This document shows, one piece after another, positions 17,969 through 25,687 of a stretch of 64,000 bases of DNA; the first letter of the stretch is position 1; each line of letters opens with the position of its first letter. The DNA comes from Bradyrhizobium liaoningense (GTDB lineage Bacteria; Pseudomonadota; Alphaproteobacteria; Rhizobiales; Xanthobacteraceae), in assembly GCF_018130825.1 (NCBI RefSeq), contig NZ_JAFCJS010000005.1, positions 1 to 64,000 of the forward strand, read 5' to 3'. Made by a program: the position numbers and the translations under genes. Below the pieces are notes generated by a model. It saw only the letters and a program-made list of their open reading frames with translations, did no database searches and was not told the DNA's origin.

Positions 17969-18895
17969 TTACCGTGTGATCGAGAGTTCGGCGGGCGCGC
18001 CGGTCAGGGTTCGCTTCGGCGAGCAGGTGATGATCATGATCGCCAGCGTCAGGATGTAGGGCGCAGCGTTGAAGAGGTGATAGCCGGAGGTGACGCCGAC
18101 CGATTGCAGCGCAGGTCCCAGCGCCGCGGCGCCGCCGAAGGCGAGTGAGGCCCACAGGCAGAGCAGGGGATCCCAGCGCGCGAAGATCACGAGCGCCACG
18201 GCAGTGATGCCCTGGCCCGAGGAAAGGCCCTCGTTCCAGCTGCCGGGATAGAACAGCGACAGGAACGAGCCGCCGATGCCGGCGAGGAAGCCGCCGACCA
18301 TGGTGGCGCGCAGGCGGATCAGCAGCACGGAATGGCCCATCGCGCGCGCGGCATCCGAGCTCTCGCCGGCGGTGCGGATGAGAAGGCCCCAGCGCGTGGT
18401 GCGGAAGGCCCAATAGAGGATCGGCGCCAGCGCGACTCCGATCAGGAACAGCACGTTGATGCGCAGCGCGGCGCGCACCTGAGGGATGTCGCTCCACCAG
18501 CCGAAATCGATCGCGGGCAGCCGCGGCGCGGTGGGTTCGATCAATGGCTTGCCGAGATAGAAGGCAAGGCCGGTGCCGAACAGCATCAAGGCGATACCGA
18601 CGGCAACGTCGTTGACGCGCGGCAGCGAGCAGATGCCGGCATGCAGCGCGCCCAGCAGCGCACCAGTGATGCCGGCGGCAAGCACGCCGAGCCACGGGGA
18701 GCCGGTGACATAGGAGATGCCATAGGCGCTCATCGCGCCCATCACCAGCGTGCCTTCGAGGCCGAGATTGATGCGGCCCGAGCGCTCGGTGATGCATTCG
18801 CCCAGGCTTACGAACAGGAACGGGGTGGAGACGCGAATGGCGCCGCCGAGCACGGCGAGCGGGACGGTCCAGAGGCCGATCGATCCGTCTGCCAT
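17969..18895 (-). CDS. ABC transporter permease, nucleoside/BMP type
   Basis: A 308-aa permease with the shorter topology (about nine helices) and the family motif VSLGECITERSGRINLGLEGTLVMG near residues 28-52. It starts 1 nt after the stop of the first permease (TGAGATG). It forms importer 2 with its neighbours; the small gap to biuH shows a single transcript. Confidence 0.88.
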   Translation of the reverse strand: MADGSIGLWTVPLAVLGGAIRVSTPFLFVSLGECITERSGRINLGLEGTLVMGAMSAYGISYVTGSPWLGVLAAGITGALLGALHAGICSLPRVNDVAVGIALMLFGTGLAFYLGKPLIEPTAPRLPAIDFGWWSDIPQVRAALRINVLFLIGVALAPILYWAFRTTRWGLLIRTAGESSDAARAMGHSVLLIRLRATMVGGFLAGIGGSFLSLFYPGSWNEGLSSGQGITAVALVIFARWDPLLCLWASLAFGGAAALGPALQSVGVTSGYHLFNAAPYILTLAIMIITCSPKRTLTGAPAELSITR

Positions 18896-18896
18896 C

Positions 18897-20009
18897 TCAG
18901 GATTTTCCCTTCAGGAATCCGATGCGGCCGTAGAGCGCATCGCTGGCGAGCACGAAGACGAAGATGATGCCCTGAAGCACCAGCACGGACGCATCGGGTA
19001 GTCCCAGTCGGCGTTGCAGCAGGCCGCCGCTGGCACTGATGCCGCCGAGCAGGATCGCGACCGGAATGATCGCGAGCGGATTTTGCCGTGCGAGGAAGGC
19101 GACGAGGATGCCGGTGAAGCCGTAGCCGGCCGCGAGATTGGCGTTGGTGCGACCCTGCACGGCGGCGACCTCGACCATGCCGGCAAGACCCGCCGCGCCG
19201 CCGGCGAGGAAGCAGACGGTCAGGATCAGCTTGCTGACGCCGAGGCCGACGATCTTCGCAGCACGGATGTTGCCGCCCGCGACACGCGCGGCGAAGCCGA
19301 ACACGGTGTGATAGATCAGAATGTAAGAGGCGATCGCGGCGATCAGGCCGAAGACGAGGCCCCAATGCACGTCGGTGCCCGGAATGGAACCGATCATGTT
19401 GGCGGCGCCGATCTCGCGGGTCGACGGTTTGTTGAGGCTGGCGGGATCGCGCATCAGCCCCTCGACGAGATGGTTGAGGATCGCGAGCGCGATGTAGACC
19501 AGCAGCAAGCTCGAGATGGTCTCGTTGACGCCGCGATATTGCCGGAGCGCGCCGGAGAGCATGATCCACAGGCCGCCGCCGATCACGCCGGCGCAGACCA
19601 TGGCGATCTGCACGACGAGCGGCGGCATGCCCTGAAGCACGAGCGCGGCGCTGGTCGCCGACAGCGCGCCGATCAGCAGCGCGCCTTCGCCGCCGATGAT
19701 GACCATGCCGAGCTGCGCCGGCAGCGCCGTGCAGAGTGCGGTGAGGATCAGGGGGGCTGCGCGCGTCAGCGTGTTCTGCCAGGAGAACCAGGTGCCGAAC
19801 GCGCCGTAGTACATGTAGAAATAGAGGTCGAGCGGGTTCTTGCCGAACATCGCGACGAAGATGCCGAATACCGCGAGCGCGCCGACGAGCGCCGCGCCCG
19901 GGATCAGGACATATTCGATCGTGCCGCCGTAACGCTGGAGGAAGCCGGAATCGGCGGCCGGGGCAACTGTCCCGGCCGCGTCAGTGGATTCCGCCGTTTC
20001 CGCGGTCAC
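18897..20009 (-). CDS. ABC transporter permease, nucleoside/BMP type
   Basis: A 370-aa permease with a hydrophilic N-terminal tail of about 30 residues, then helices including NPLDLYFYMYYGAFG, GEGALLIGALSA and GYGFTGILVAFLARQNPLAI. It starts at GTG 20009 overlapping the binding-protein stop by 4 bp (GTGA). It is the first permease of importer 2. Confidence 0.88.
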   Translation of the reverse strand: MTAETAESTDAAGTVAPAADSGFLQRYGGTIEYVLIPGAALVGALAVFGIFVAMFGKNPLDLYFYMYYGAFGTWFSWQNTLTRAAPLILTALCTALPAQLGMVIIGGEGALLIGALSATSAALVLQGMPPLVVQIAMVCAGVIGGGLWIMLSGALRQYRGVNETISSLLLVYIALAILNHLVEGLMRDPASLNKPSTREIGAANMIGSIPGTDVHWGLVFGLIAAIASYILIYHTVFGFAARVAGGNIRAAKIVGLGVSKLILTVCFLAGGAAGLAGMVEVAAVQGRTNANLAAGYGFTGILVAFLARQNPLAIIPVAILLGGISASGGLLQRRLGLPDASVLVLQGIIFVFVLASDALYGRIGFLKGKS

Positions 20010-21118
20010 GAAGTGGCTCCGATCACGCCCTCGACCAGATAGTCCATCTTTTCCAGTTCAGGATCCTTCTGGCCTCGGTCGGTACCGGCGGGGATCACCG
20101 TCTTGCCCTTGTTGTCGACGAGGCCGCCCTTGAAGATGGCGTAGCCTTCTGCCGACAGGAATTTTGCCTTGGCCTCGTCGGCCGCCTTGCGCGCTTCGAC
20201 CGAGACCGCTTCGCCATAGGGCGAGACCTTCACGATCTCTTCCTTCAGGCCGCCGCGGTAGAAATTCGGGATGCCTTCGCCGGCGGCGATCATCTTCACG
20301 AACTTCGGATAGAGCGCTTCCCAGTTCCACTCGGCGCCGGTGAGATAGGCCTTGGGTGCCAGTGCCGACTGGTTGGTGTGATAGCCGCAGACGAAGGCGC
20401 CGCGCCGCGCGGCGTTCTCGACCATGGTCTTGGGGCCATCGACGTGACAGGTGAGCACGTCCACGCCCTGATCGATCAGGCTGTTGGTGGCTTCGGCCTC
20501 CTTGACCGGCATCGACCAGTCGCCGGTGAAGATCACCTGCGTGGTGGCCTTTGGATTGACGGACTTGGCGCCGAGCGTGAAGGCGTTGATGTTGCGCAGC
20601 ACTTGCGGGATCGGCTTGGCCGCGACGAAGCCGAGCTTGCCGCTCTTCGACGTCAGGCCGGCAACGATGCCCGAGATGTACTGGGCTTCGTCGATGTAGC
20701 CGAAATAGCTGCCGGCGTTCTTGGGATCCTTGTCGCTCCAGAGGCCGCCGCAGTGCTCGAAGCGCAGCTTCGGGTACTTGTTGGCCATCTTGATCATGTG
20801 CGGATTGTAGTAGCCGAACGAGGTCGGGAAGAGCAGGGTGGCGCCGTCGAGATTGATCATGGACTCGATCGTCTTCTCGACCGCGTCGGTCTCCGGCACC
20901 TTCTCCTCCTCGACCACCTTGAGGCCTGGAATCTTCTTCAGCGCCGCCGCGCCCTGCGCGTGGGCCTGGTTGTAGCCATAGTCGTCGCGCGAGCCGACAT
21001 AGATGAAGCCGATGGTGGTCTCGGCCGCGAAGGCCGGGCGGAGGCCCGCTGCCGCGCCGAGGGTGAGGGCCGCGCCGCCCTGCAACAAATGACGTCGTGA
21101 AATCCTGCCAGAATCCAT
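20006..21118 (-). CDS. BMP-family substrate-binding protein with Tat signal
   Basis: A 370-aa BMP binding protein. The N-terminus SRRHLLQGGAALTLGAAAG is a twin-arginine signal with cleavage near AFAAET (about 31), unlike the Sec signal of the importer-1 protein. The mature part has TIGFIYVGSRDDYGYNQAHAQG, LFPTSFGYYNPHMIKMANKYP and KPIPQVLRNINAFTLGA. GGGGAG precedes ATG 21118. It is the first gene of a six-gene operon (binding protein, two permeases, BiuH, ATPase, guanine deaminase), which suggests a purine or ureide ligand. Confidence 0.88.
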   Translation of the reverse strand: MDSGRISRRHLLQGGAALTLGAAAGLRPAFAAETTIGFIYVGSRDDYGYNQAHAQGAAALKKIPGLKVVEEEKVPETDAVEKTIESMINLDGATLLFPTSFGYYNPHMIKMANKYPKLRFEHCGGLWSDKDPKNAGSYFGYIDEAQYISGIVAGLTSKSGKLGFVAAKPIPQVLRNINAFTLGAKSVNPKATTQVIFTGDWSMPVKEAEATNSLIDQGVDVLTCHVDGPKTMVENAARRGAFVCGYHTNQSALAPKAYLTGAEWNWEALYPKFVKMIAAGEGIPNFYRGGLKEEIVKVSPYGEAVSVEARKAADEAKAKFLSAEGYAIFKGGLVDNKGKTVIPAGTDRGQKDPELEKMDYLVEGVIGATS

Positions 21119-21247
21119 TGCTCGCTCCCCTTGGCGGATGCCCCGCCTTGATCTCGCGGCTGCGCCAGCCTGGCGGAGCCGGGATCAAGTGTCGCAAGCT
21201 TCGTGCCAGAGATTATGAAGAGTGCAACATCAACTAAGTATCTGTAA

Positions 21248-21262
21248 TATAATGGATATAAT
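21248..21262 (+). promoter_or_regulatory. AT-rich tandem TATAAT region
   Basis: Two TATAAT hexamers, 21248-21253 and 21257-21262, sit in an unusually AT-rich stretch (about 21237-21271) within the 395-bp gap between the importer-2 operon and allC. No convincing -35 box was found, so which gene is served is open. The rest of 21119-21513 holds only the dyad at 21335-21350. Confidence 0.3.
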
Positions 21263-21334
21263 AATTATCGAGAACTTGGCGAGGAAAGTGGCAGATTAAT
21301 TTATGGGCAATATTCCGTCATTGTATGCAGTGGA

Positions 21335-21350
21335 GTTAAGCAGTCTTAAC
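21335..21350. promoter_or_regulatory. dyad GTTAAG-N4-CTTAAC, candidate operator
   Basis: Perfect 6-bp arms at 21335-21340 and 21345-21350 lie in the shared control region between divergent purine operons. The symmetry suits a dimeric regulator, which is not encoded next to it. Confidence 0.35.
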
Positions 21351-21513
21351 CGGCTCCAGATGTGCATGACCAGCTTCGGACGGTCGGCCGACAAGGCGCA
21401 TTCATGCTAACCACGCGCTGACTGGACGGTGCCGGAGGATTTTCGCTGGCACCGAACTTGTATCGATTGTCGTCAGGACCGCCGGGTCCTCAGAAGATGG
21501 AAAGCTCGCCGAG

Positions 21514-22785
21514 ATGGGCGCTGGTACCGTTCACGAAGCATCACTCGGCAAGGAGATCGTTCGCCGCATCAACGAGCTCGGCGCGATCTCGGAAGAGCCC
21601 GAAAAACTCACCCGCATCTTCCTCAGCAAGGAGCTGCGCAAGGCCGCGGACCTCATCTTGAGCTGGATGCGCGAGGCCGGCATGAGCGCGCATCTCGATG
21701 CGATCGGCAATGTCTGCGGCCGGTATGAAGGCGAGCGGCCGGGGGCACCCTGCCTGATGCTCGGCTCGCATTACGACACCGTGCGCGATGCCGGCAAATG
21801 GGACGGGCCGCTGGGCGTGATCACCGCGATCTCCTGCGTCGCCGATCTCAACCGCCGCGGCAAGCGCCTGCCGTTTGCGATCGAGGTCATCGGCTTCGCC
21901 GACGAGGAGGGAGTGCGCTTCGCCTCGACCCTGCTCGGCAGCCGTGCGGTGGCGGGCACCTTCGACGAGAGCGTGTTGAACACGCGTGACCGTGACGGCG
22001 TGTCGATGCGCGATGCGCTCGTGAAATTTGGCCTTGATCCCGATCACATCGGTGCGGCCGCGCGGGCCCGGCGCGAGCTGCTCGCCTATCTCGAACTGCA
22101 CATCGAGCAGGGCCCGGTGCTGGAGGCTCAGAACTTGCCCGTCGGCGTGGTCACCGCGATTGCAGGCGCGACGCGGCTTGCCGCGCGGCTGACCGGCATG
22201 GCCGGTCACGCCGGCACCGTGCCGATGGCGCTCCGGCGCGACGCACTCACTGGCGCGGCCGAATGCATCGGCGCGATCGAGCAGTTCTGCCGAACCGACG
22301 AGGCCGGCCTCGTCGGCACCGTTGGCTACATCCAGGCGAGGCCCGGCGCGACCAACGTCATTCCGGGCGAAGTGTCGTTCACCATCGACATGCGCGCGCC
22401 GACCGACATGCACCGCAAGCGCGCGGTTGCCGACGTCGTTCGTCAGATCGAGGCGATCGCAAAGCGCAGGCAATTGACGCTCCAGCTCGATGTCACCCAT
22501 GAGAATCGCACCGCGCCCTGCGCACCCGGGCTGAAGCAGCAGATCGCGCAGGCGATCGCTGCGGAAGGTCTCTCCGTGTTCGAGCTGCCGAGCGGGGCCG
22601 GGCACGACGGCATGGCCATGATCGATATCGCCGACGTCGGCATGATCTTCGTCCGCTGCCGCGGCGGTATCAGCCATCACCCGGACGAGCATGTCGAGCT
22701 TGCCGATGCCGACGCCGGCGCGCGGGTGCTGCTCAGGGTAATCGAGAATTTCAGGCCGCGGGAGGACCGCGCCGGCGCGAACTGA
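21514..22785 (+). CDS. allC: allantoate amidohydrolase, M20 family
   Basis: A 423-aa binuclear-metal amidase of the M20/hydantoinase-carbamoylase family: GSHYDTVRDAGKWDGPLGV, GFADEEGVRFAS, LELHIEQGPVLE, AGHAGTVPMALRRDAL and C-terminal PSGAGHDGMAM. It would convert allantoate to ureidoglycine with release of ammonia and CO2, following PuuE. N-carbamoyl-amino-acid hydrolases look similar, and the ureide neighbours decide the call. ATG 21514 has only a weak upstream GAAAG, and the leader is long, so the start is less certain. Confidence 0.82.
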   Translation: MGAGTVHEASLGKEIVRRINELGAISEEPEKLTRIFLSKELRKAADLILSWMREAGMSAHLDAIGNVCGRYEGERPGAPCLMLGSHYDTVRDAGKWDGPLGVITAISCVADLNRRGKRLPFAIEVIGFADEEGVRFASTLLGSRAVAGTFDESVLNTRDRDGVSMRDALVKFGLDPDHIGAAARARRELLAYLELHIEQGPVLEAQNLPVGVVTAIAGATRLAARLTGMAGHAGTVPMALRRDALTGAAECIGAIEQFCRTDEAGLVGTVGYIQARPGATNVIPGEVSFTIDMRAPTDMHRKRAVADVVRQIEAIAKRRQLTLQLDVTHENRTAPCAPGLKQQIAQAIAAEGLSVFELPSGAGHDGMAMIDIADVGMIFVRCRGGISHHPDEHVELADADAGARVLLRVIENFRPREDRAGAN

Positions 22786-22862
22786 CTGCCGGGGGGCGGA
22801 CGTCATCGGGGTGAGACACGAATCGGTCATGCTTGGAATGGTGACCGGCCATCGCCGGGATC

Positions 22863-24254
22863 ATGAGACACCAGGGGCATATGAGCGGCGACATTTCCTT
22901 GCCATCACACCACGGAAATCGGTTTTACCAGGGCATGGCCGCGACCTTCGTCGCCAACGCCCTTCAGGCGGTCAATTTTCTCGGTGATCGATTTCTGAGG
23001 AAGTCGCATCACTCGTTGTCGGCCATCGAGGACCTCTACCGGCACTCGATGGACAGCGCCTTTTCGGTGACCGAGGCCTTCCTCGTCACCGGCGCACCGC
23101 ACGCATCTGCCTATTACCCCCGCGACTTCGCCTGGTTCTACCCCGATGTCCTCGACCCCGAGACCATCATGGATGCACAGGACGCGGTTCGACGGGCTCG
23201 TTTGCTCGAGAAGAGCGTTCGCCTGTTGCTGGAGGCGGTTCGCGCCGACGTCGTCACGACGACCATCGTGCCGGCGGGACGCGGCCGGTATCTCGGCGTG
23301 AATTATTTCTCGCGGCCCTCGGACACGCTGCTCGGTATTATCGCCGGCCTCCGACAGATGCTCTCTGCCGAGGAGAGGACGTCGTCCTATCTGGCGATGT
23401 CGCAATGCGCGCATGCCGGCCGTTTGTTGCTGAGCGAGTATGGCGGGGACCTCAAGCGTGCGATCGTGAAGCTCGCGAGCGAGCTGGAGTCATTCGACGC
23501 TGACGGCACCAGATATTTGCTGTGCGACGCCAGCGGGCCTCGCTCCGCAGCAACGGATACCCGTGCCGAGCGCCGGCGTTTCGTCACCAATGCCTGTGTC
23601 TACACGACCTTCGTGTGGGGCGTGCAGCTTGGGATCGTCGACGAGAACGAGCTGAAACGGCTGCTCGGGCGCAACCTCGCGCAGTACAAGAGAGATCTGC
23701 TTCGCCTGTTCGGGAAGGACGGCTATATCAGGCATTCCCTGGATGGTCCCGCGTGCTCGCCGGCGTCCTCGGTGGCGCTGGATTTCGTCAGCGTGCATCG
23801 CGGCTTCTGGGATATGAGCGAGACGAGCGAACGCGCGTTGTTCGCGGCTACGACGGATCTGATCATCGCCGAACCACGGTTTCGCATCCCCAGCACGTTC
23901 CACTTCCTGGTGTCGGCGGATAATCCGCGCAACAAGATGATCCACAAGATCGCAGCGCCAGCCTATCAGGGGCGTTCGTCCTGGCCGACGTTCAACGTCG
24001 AGTTTGCGGATCGCATGCTGGACTTTGATGAGGCCTCAGGCAGCGATACCTACCGGGCCTGCGCGCAAGGGATATTGAAGGACATTCGCACCGCGACCGA
24101 GGTCCACGGCGGCTATCAGGAGCTGATCTCGGAGCAGGGGCTGAAATATCGCACCTGGGCCTACAAGGGCGCGGTGGCCCACTCCTGGTTTCCGCGCTTC
24201 CTGTCGGTCTGGAGGAGGGCGTACGGAACGCCGCTCCTCCAGTGGAATGACTGA
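22863..24254 (+). CDS. uncharacterised protein resembling (alpha/alpha)6-barrel enzymes
   Basis: A 463-aa, largely helical, probably cytoplasmic protein without signal peptide or membrane span. I do not recognise a named family. YYPRDFAWFYPDVLDPE near residue 90 and GGYQELISEQGLKYRTWAYKG near the C-terminus are arranged like the W-x-R-D and GG-x-PE motifs of six-hairpin glycosidases, with acidic residues that could be catalytic. ATG 22863 and ATG 22881 are both possible; the latter follows AGGGG closely. It lies between allC and dctA but shares no obvious operon with dctA, which is convergent. Confidence 0.7.
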   Translation: MRHQGHMSGDISLPSHHGNRFYQGMAATFVANALQAVNFLGDRFLRKSHHSLSAIEDLYRHSMDSAFSVTEAFLVTGAPHASAYYPRDFAWFYPDVLDPETIMDAQDAVRRARLLEKSVRLLLEAVRADVVTTTIVPAGRGRYLGVNYFSRPSDTLLGIIAGLRQMLSAEERTSSYLAMSQCAHAGRLLLSEYGGDLKRAIVKLASELESFDADGTRYLLCDASGPRSAATDTRAERRRFVTNACVYTTFVWGVQLGIVDENELKRLLGRNLAQYKRDLLRLFGKDGYIRHSLDGPACSPASSVALDFVSVHRGFWDMSETSERALFAATTDLIIAEPRFRIPSTFHFLVSADNPRNKMIHKIAAPAYQGRSSWPTFNVEFADRMLDFDEASGSDTYRACAQGILKDIRTATEVHGGYQELISEQGLKYRTWAYKGAVAHSWFPRFLSVWRRAYGTPLLQWND

Positions 24255-24262
24255 TCCGCGGG

Positions 24263-25582
24263 TTATCCCGCCGTCACGTCCACGAGTTCGCCGCCTTCGA
24301 GCACCTTGGCCGCCTTGGCGCGGTCGAGATCGCCTTCCCATGCGGCGACCACGACGGTCGCGACGCAGTTGCCGACGAGGTTGCCGAGCGCGCGGGCCAT
24401 GCCGATGAACCAGTCGACCGAGAGAACCAGCACGAGGCCGATTGCAGGGATGCTCGGCACCGCGTTCAAGGTCGCGGCCAGGATCACGATGGCCGAGCCG
24501 GGCACGCCGTGCGCGCCCTTCGATGTGATGAGCGAGACACCGAGCACCAGCAGGAGATCCCCGAACGATAGCGGCGTGTTGGTGGCCTGCGCGATGAAGA
24601 CGACGGCAAGGGTCAGGTAGATCGAGAAGGCGTCGAGATTGAAGGAATAGCCGGTCGGGATGACGAGGCCGACCACGGAATCCTTCACGCCCATACGCTC
24701 CAGCTTCTTCATGATCTGGGGCAGCACGGCGTCCGAGGACGCCGTTGCGAGCACGATCGTCAGTTCCTCGCGCAGGTAGGCGAGGAATTTGAGGATGTTG
24801 ATGCCCGCGAGCGCCATGACGCCGCCGAGCACGCCCAGCACGAAGATGCCGACCGAGACGTAGAACAGCATCACCAGCGATACGAGCTGCTTCAAGGAGC
24901 CGACGCCGTATTTGCCGACGGTGTAGGCGACCGCGCCGAGCACGCCAAGCGGCGCGACTCGGACGATCAGCCCCATGACACGGAACAGCACCGTGGAAGC
25001 CGCATCGATGATGGAGGTGACGAGCACACCCTTCTCGCCGCCGACGAGCGCGAGGCCGACGCCGAACAGCACCGCGAAGAACAGCACCTGGAGCACGTCG
25101 TTGCGCGACAGCGCATCGAAGGAGGTGGTCGGGATCACGTTCATCAGGAAGGCGCCGATGCCGCCGCCGGACAGCTTGTGGGCGTTGTCGGCATAGGTGT
25201 TGAGCGCCTTGGCATCGAGCGTCGACGGATCGATGTTCATGCCGTGGCCGGGGCCGAAGAGATAGGCGAGCAGCAGGCCGACCACGAGCGCCACGGTCGT
25301 CATGACCTCGAAATAGACCAGCGCCTTGACGCCGACGCGGCCGACCTTCTTGAGGTCGCCGGCACCGGCAATGCCGTGGACGACGACGCAGAACACGATC
25401 GGCGCCACGATCATCGAGATCAGCTTCAGGAAGGCGTCGCTGAGGATCTTGAGCGCGATCGCGAAGTCCGGGACGGCCATTCCCAGGATGACGCCAAGCA
25501 CCAGCGCAGCCAGGACCTGGACGAACAGCGAGGTGTAAAGCGGCTTGGGCTCGACGGCGGGTGCCGCGGCAATTGTCGACAT
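24263..25582 (-). CDS. dctA: C4-dicarboxylate:cation symporter DctA
   Basis: A 439-aa DAACS-family carrier with about eight helices and two re-entrant loops: FLKLISMIVAPIVFCVVVHGIAG, the serine-rich LATASSDAVLPQIMKKLE, PTGYSFNLDAFSIY and TSKGAHGVPGSAIVIL. It would import succinate, fumarate or malate across the inner membrane. GGGGAG is well placed before ATG 25582. It follows the aconitase gene by 105 nt and may have its own promoter. Rhizobia usually have several DctA paralogues, so this need not be the symbiotic one. Confidence 0.9.
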   Translation of the reverse strand: MSTIAAAPAVEPKPLYTSLFVQVLAALVLGVILGMAVPDFAIALKILSDAFLKLISMIVAPIVFCVVVHGIAGAGDLKKVGRVGVKALVYFEVMTTVALVVGLLLAYLFGPGHGMNIDPSTLDAKALNTYADNAHKLSGGGIGAFLMNVIPTTSFDALSRNDVLQVLFFAVLFGVGLALVGGEKGVLVTSIIDAASTVLFRVMGLIVRVAPLGVLGAVAYTVGKYGVGSLKQLVSLVMLFYVSVGIFVLGVLGGVMALAGINILKFLAYLREELTIVLATASSDAVLPQIMKKLERMGVKDSVVGLVIPTGYSFNLDAFSIYLTLAVVFIAQATNTPLSFGDLLLVLGVSLITSKGAHGVPGSAIVILAATLNAVPSIPAIGLVLVLSVDWFIGMARALGNLVGNCVATVVVAAWEGDLDRAKAAKVLEGGELVDVTAG

Positions 25583-25687
25583 GAGAACTCCCCTTTGGGC
25601 GCGTCTTGGACGTCAAAAAGGGAGCAACAACCGTGCCAGAATGTCGCGGTTACTCCTTGGAAACCGGGAATTTGCCCTTCAGGCGGC

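Noticed and set aside
17952..18797. Upstream extension of the biuret hydrolase frame
   Set aside because: The added sequence overlaps the permease gene in another frame and is Arg-rich without family match; the BiuH N-terminus fits ATG 17951.
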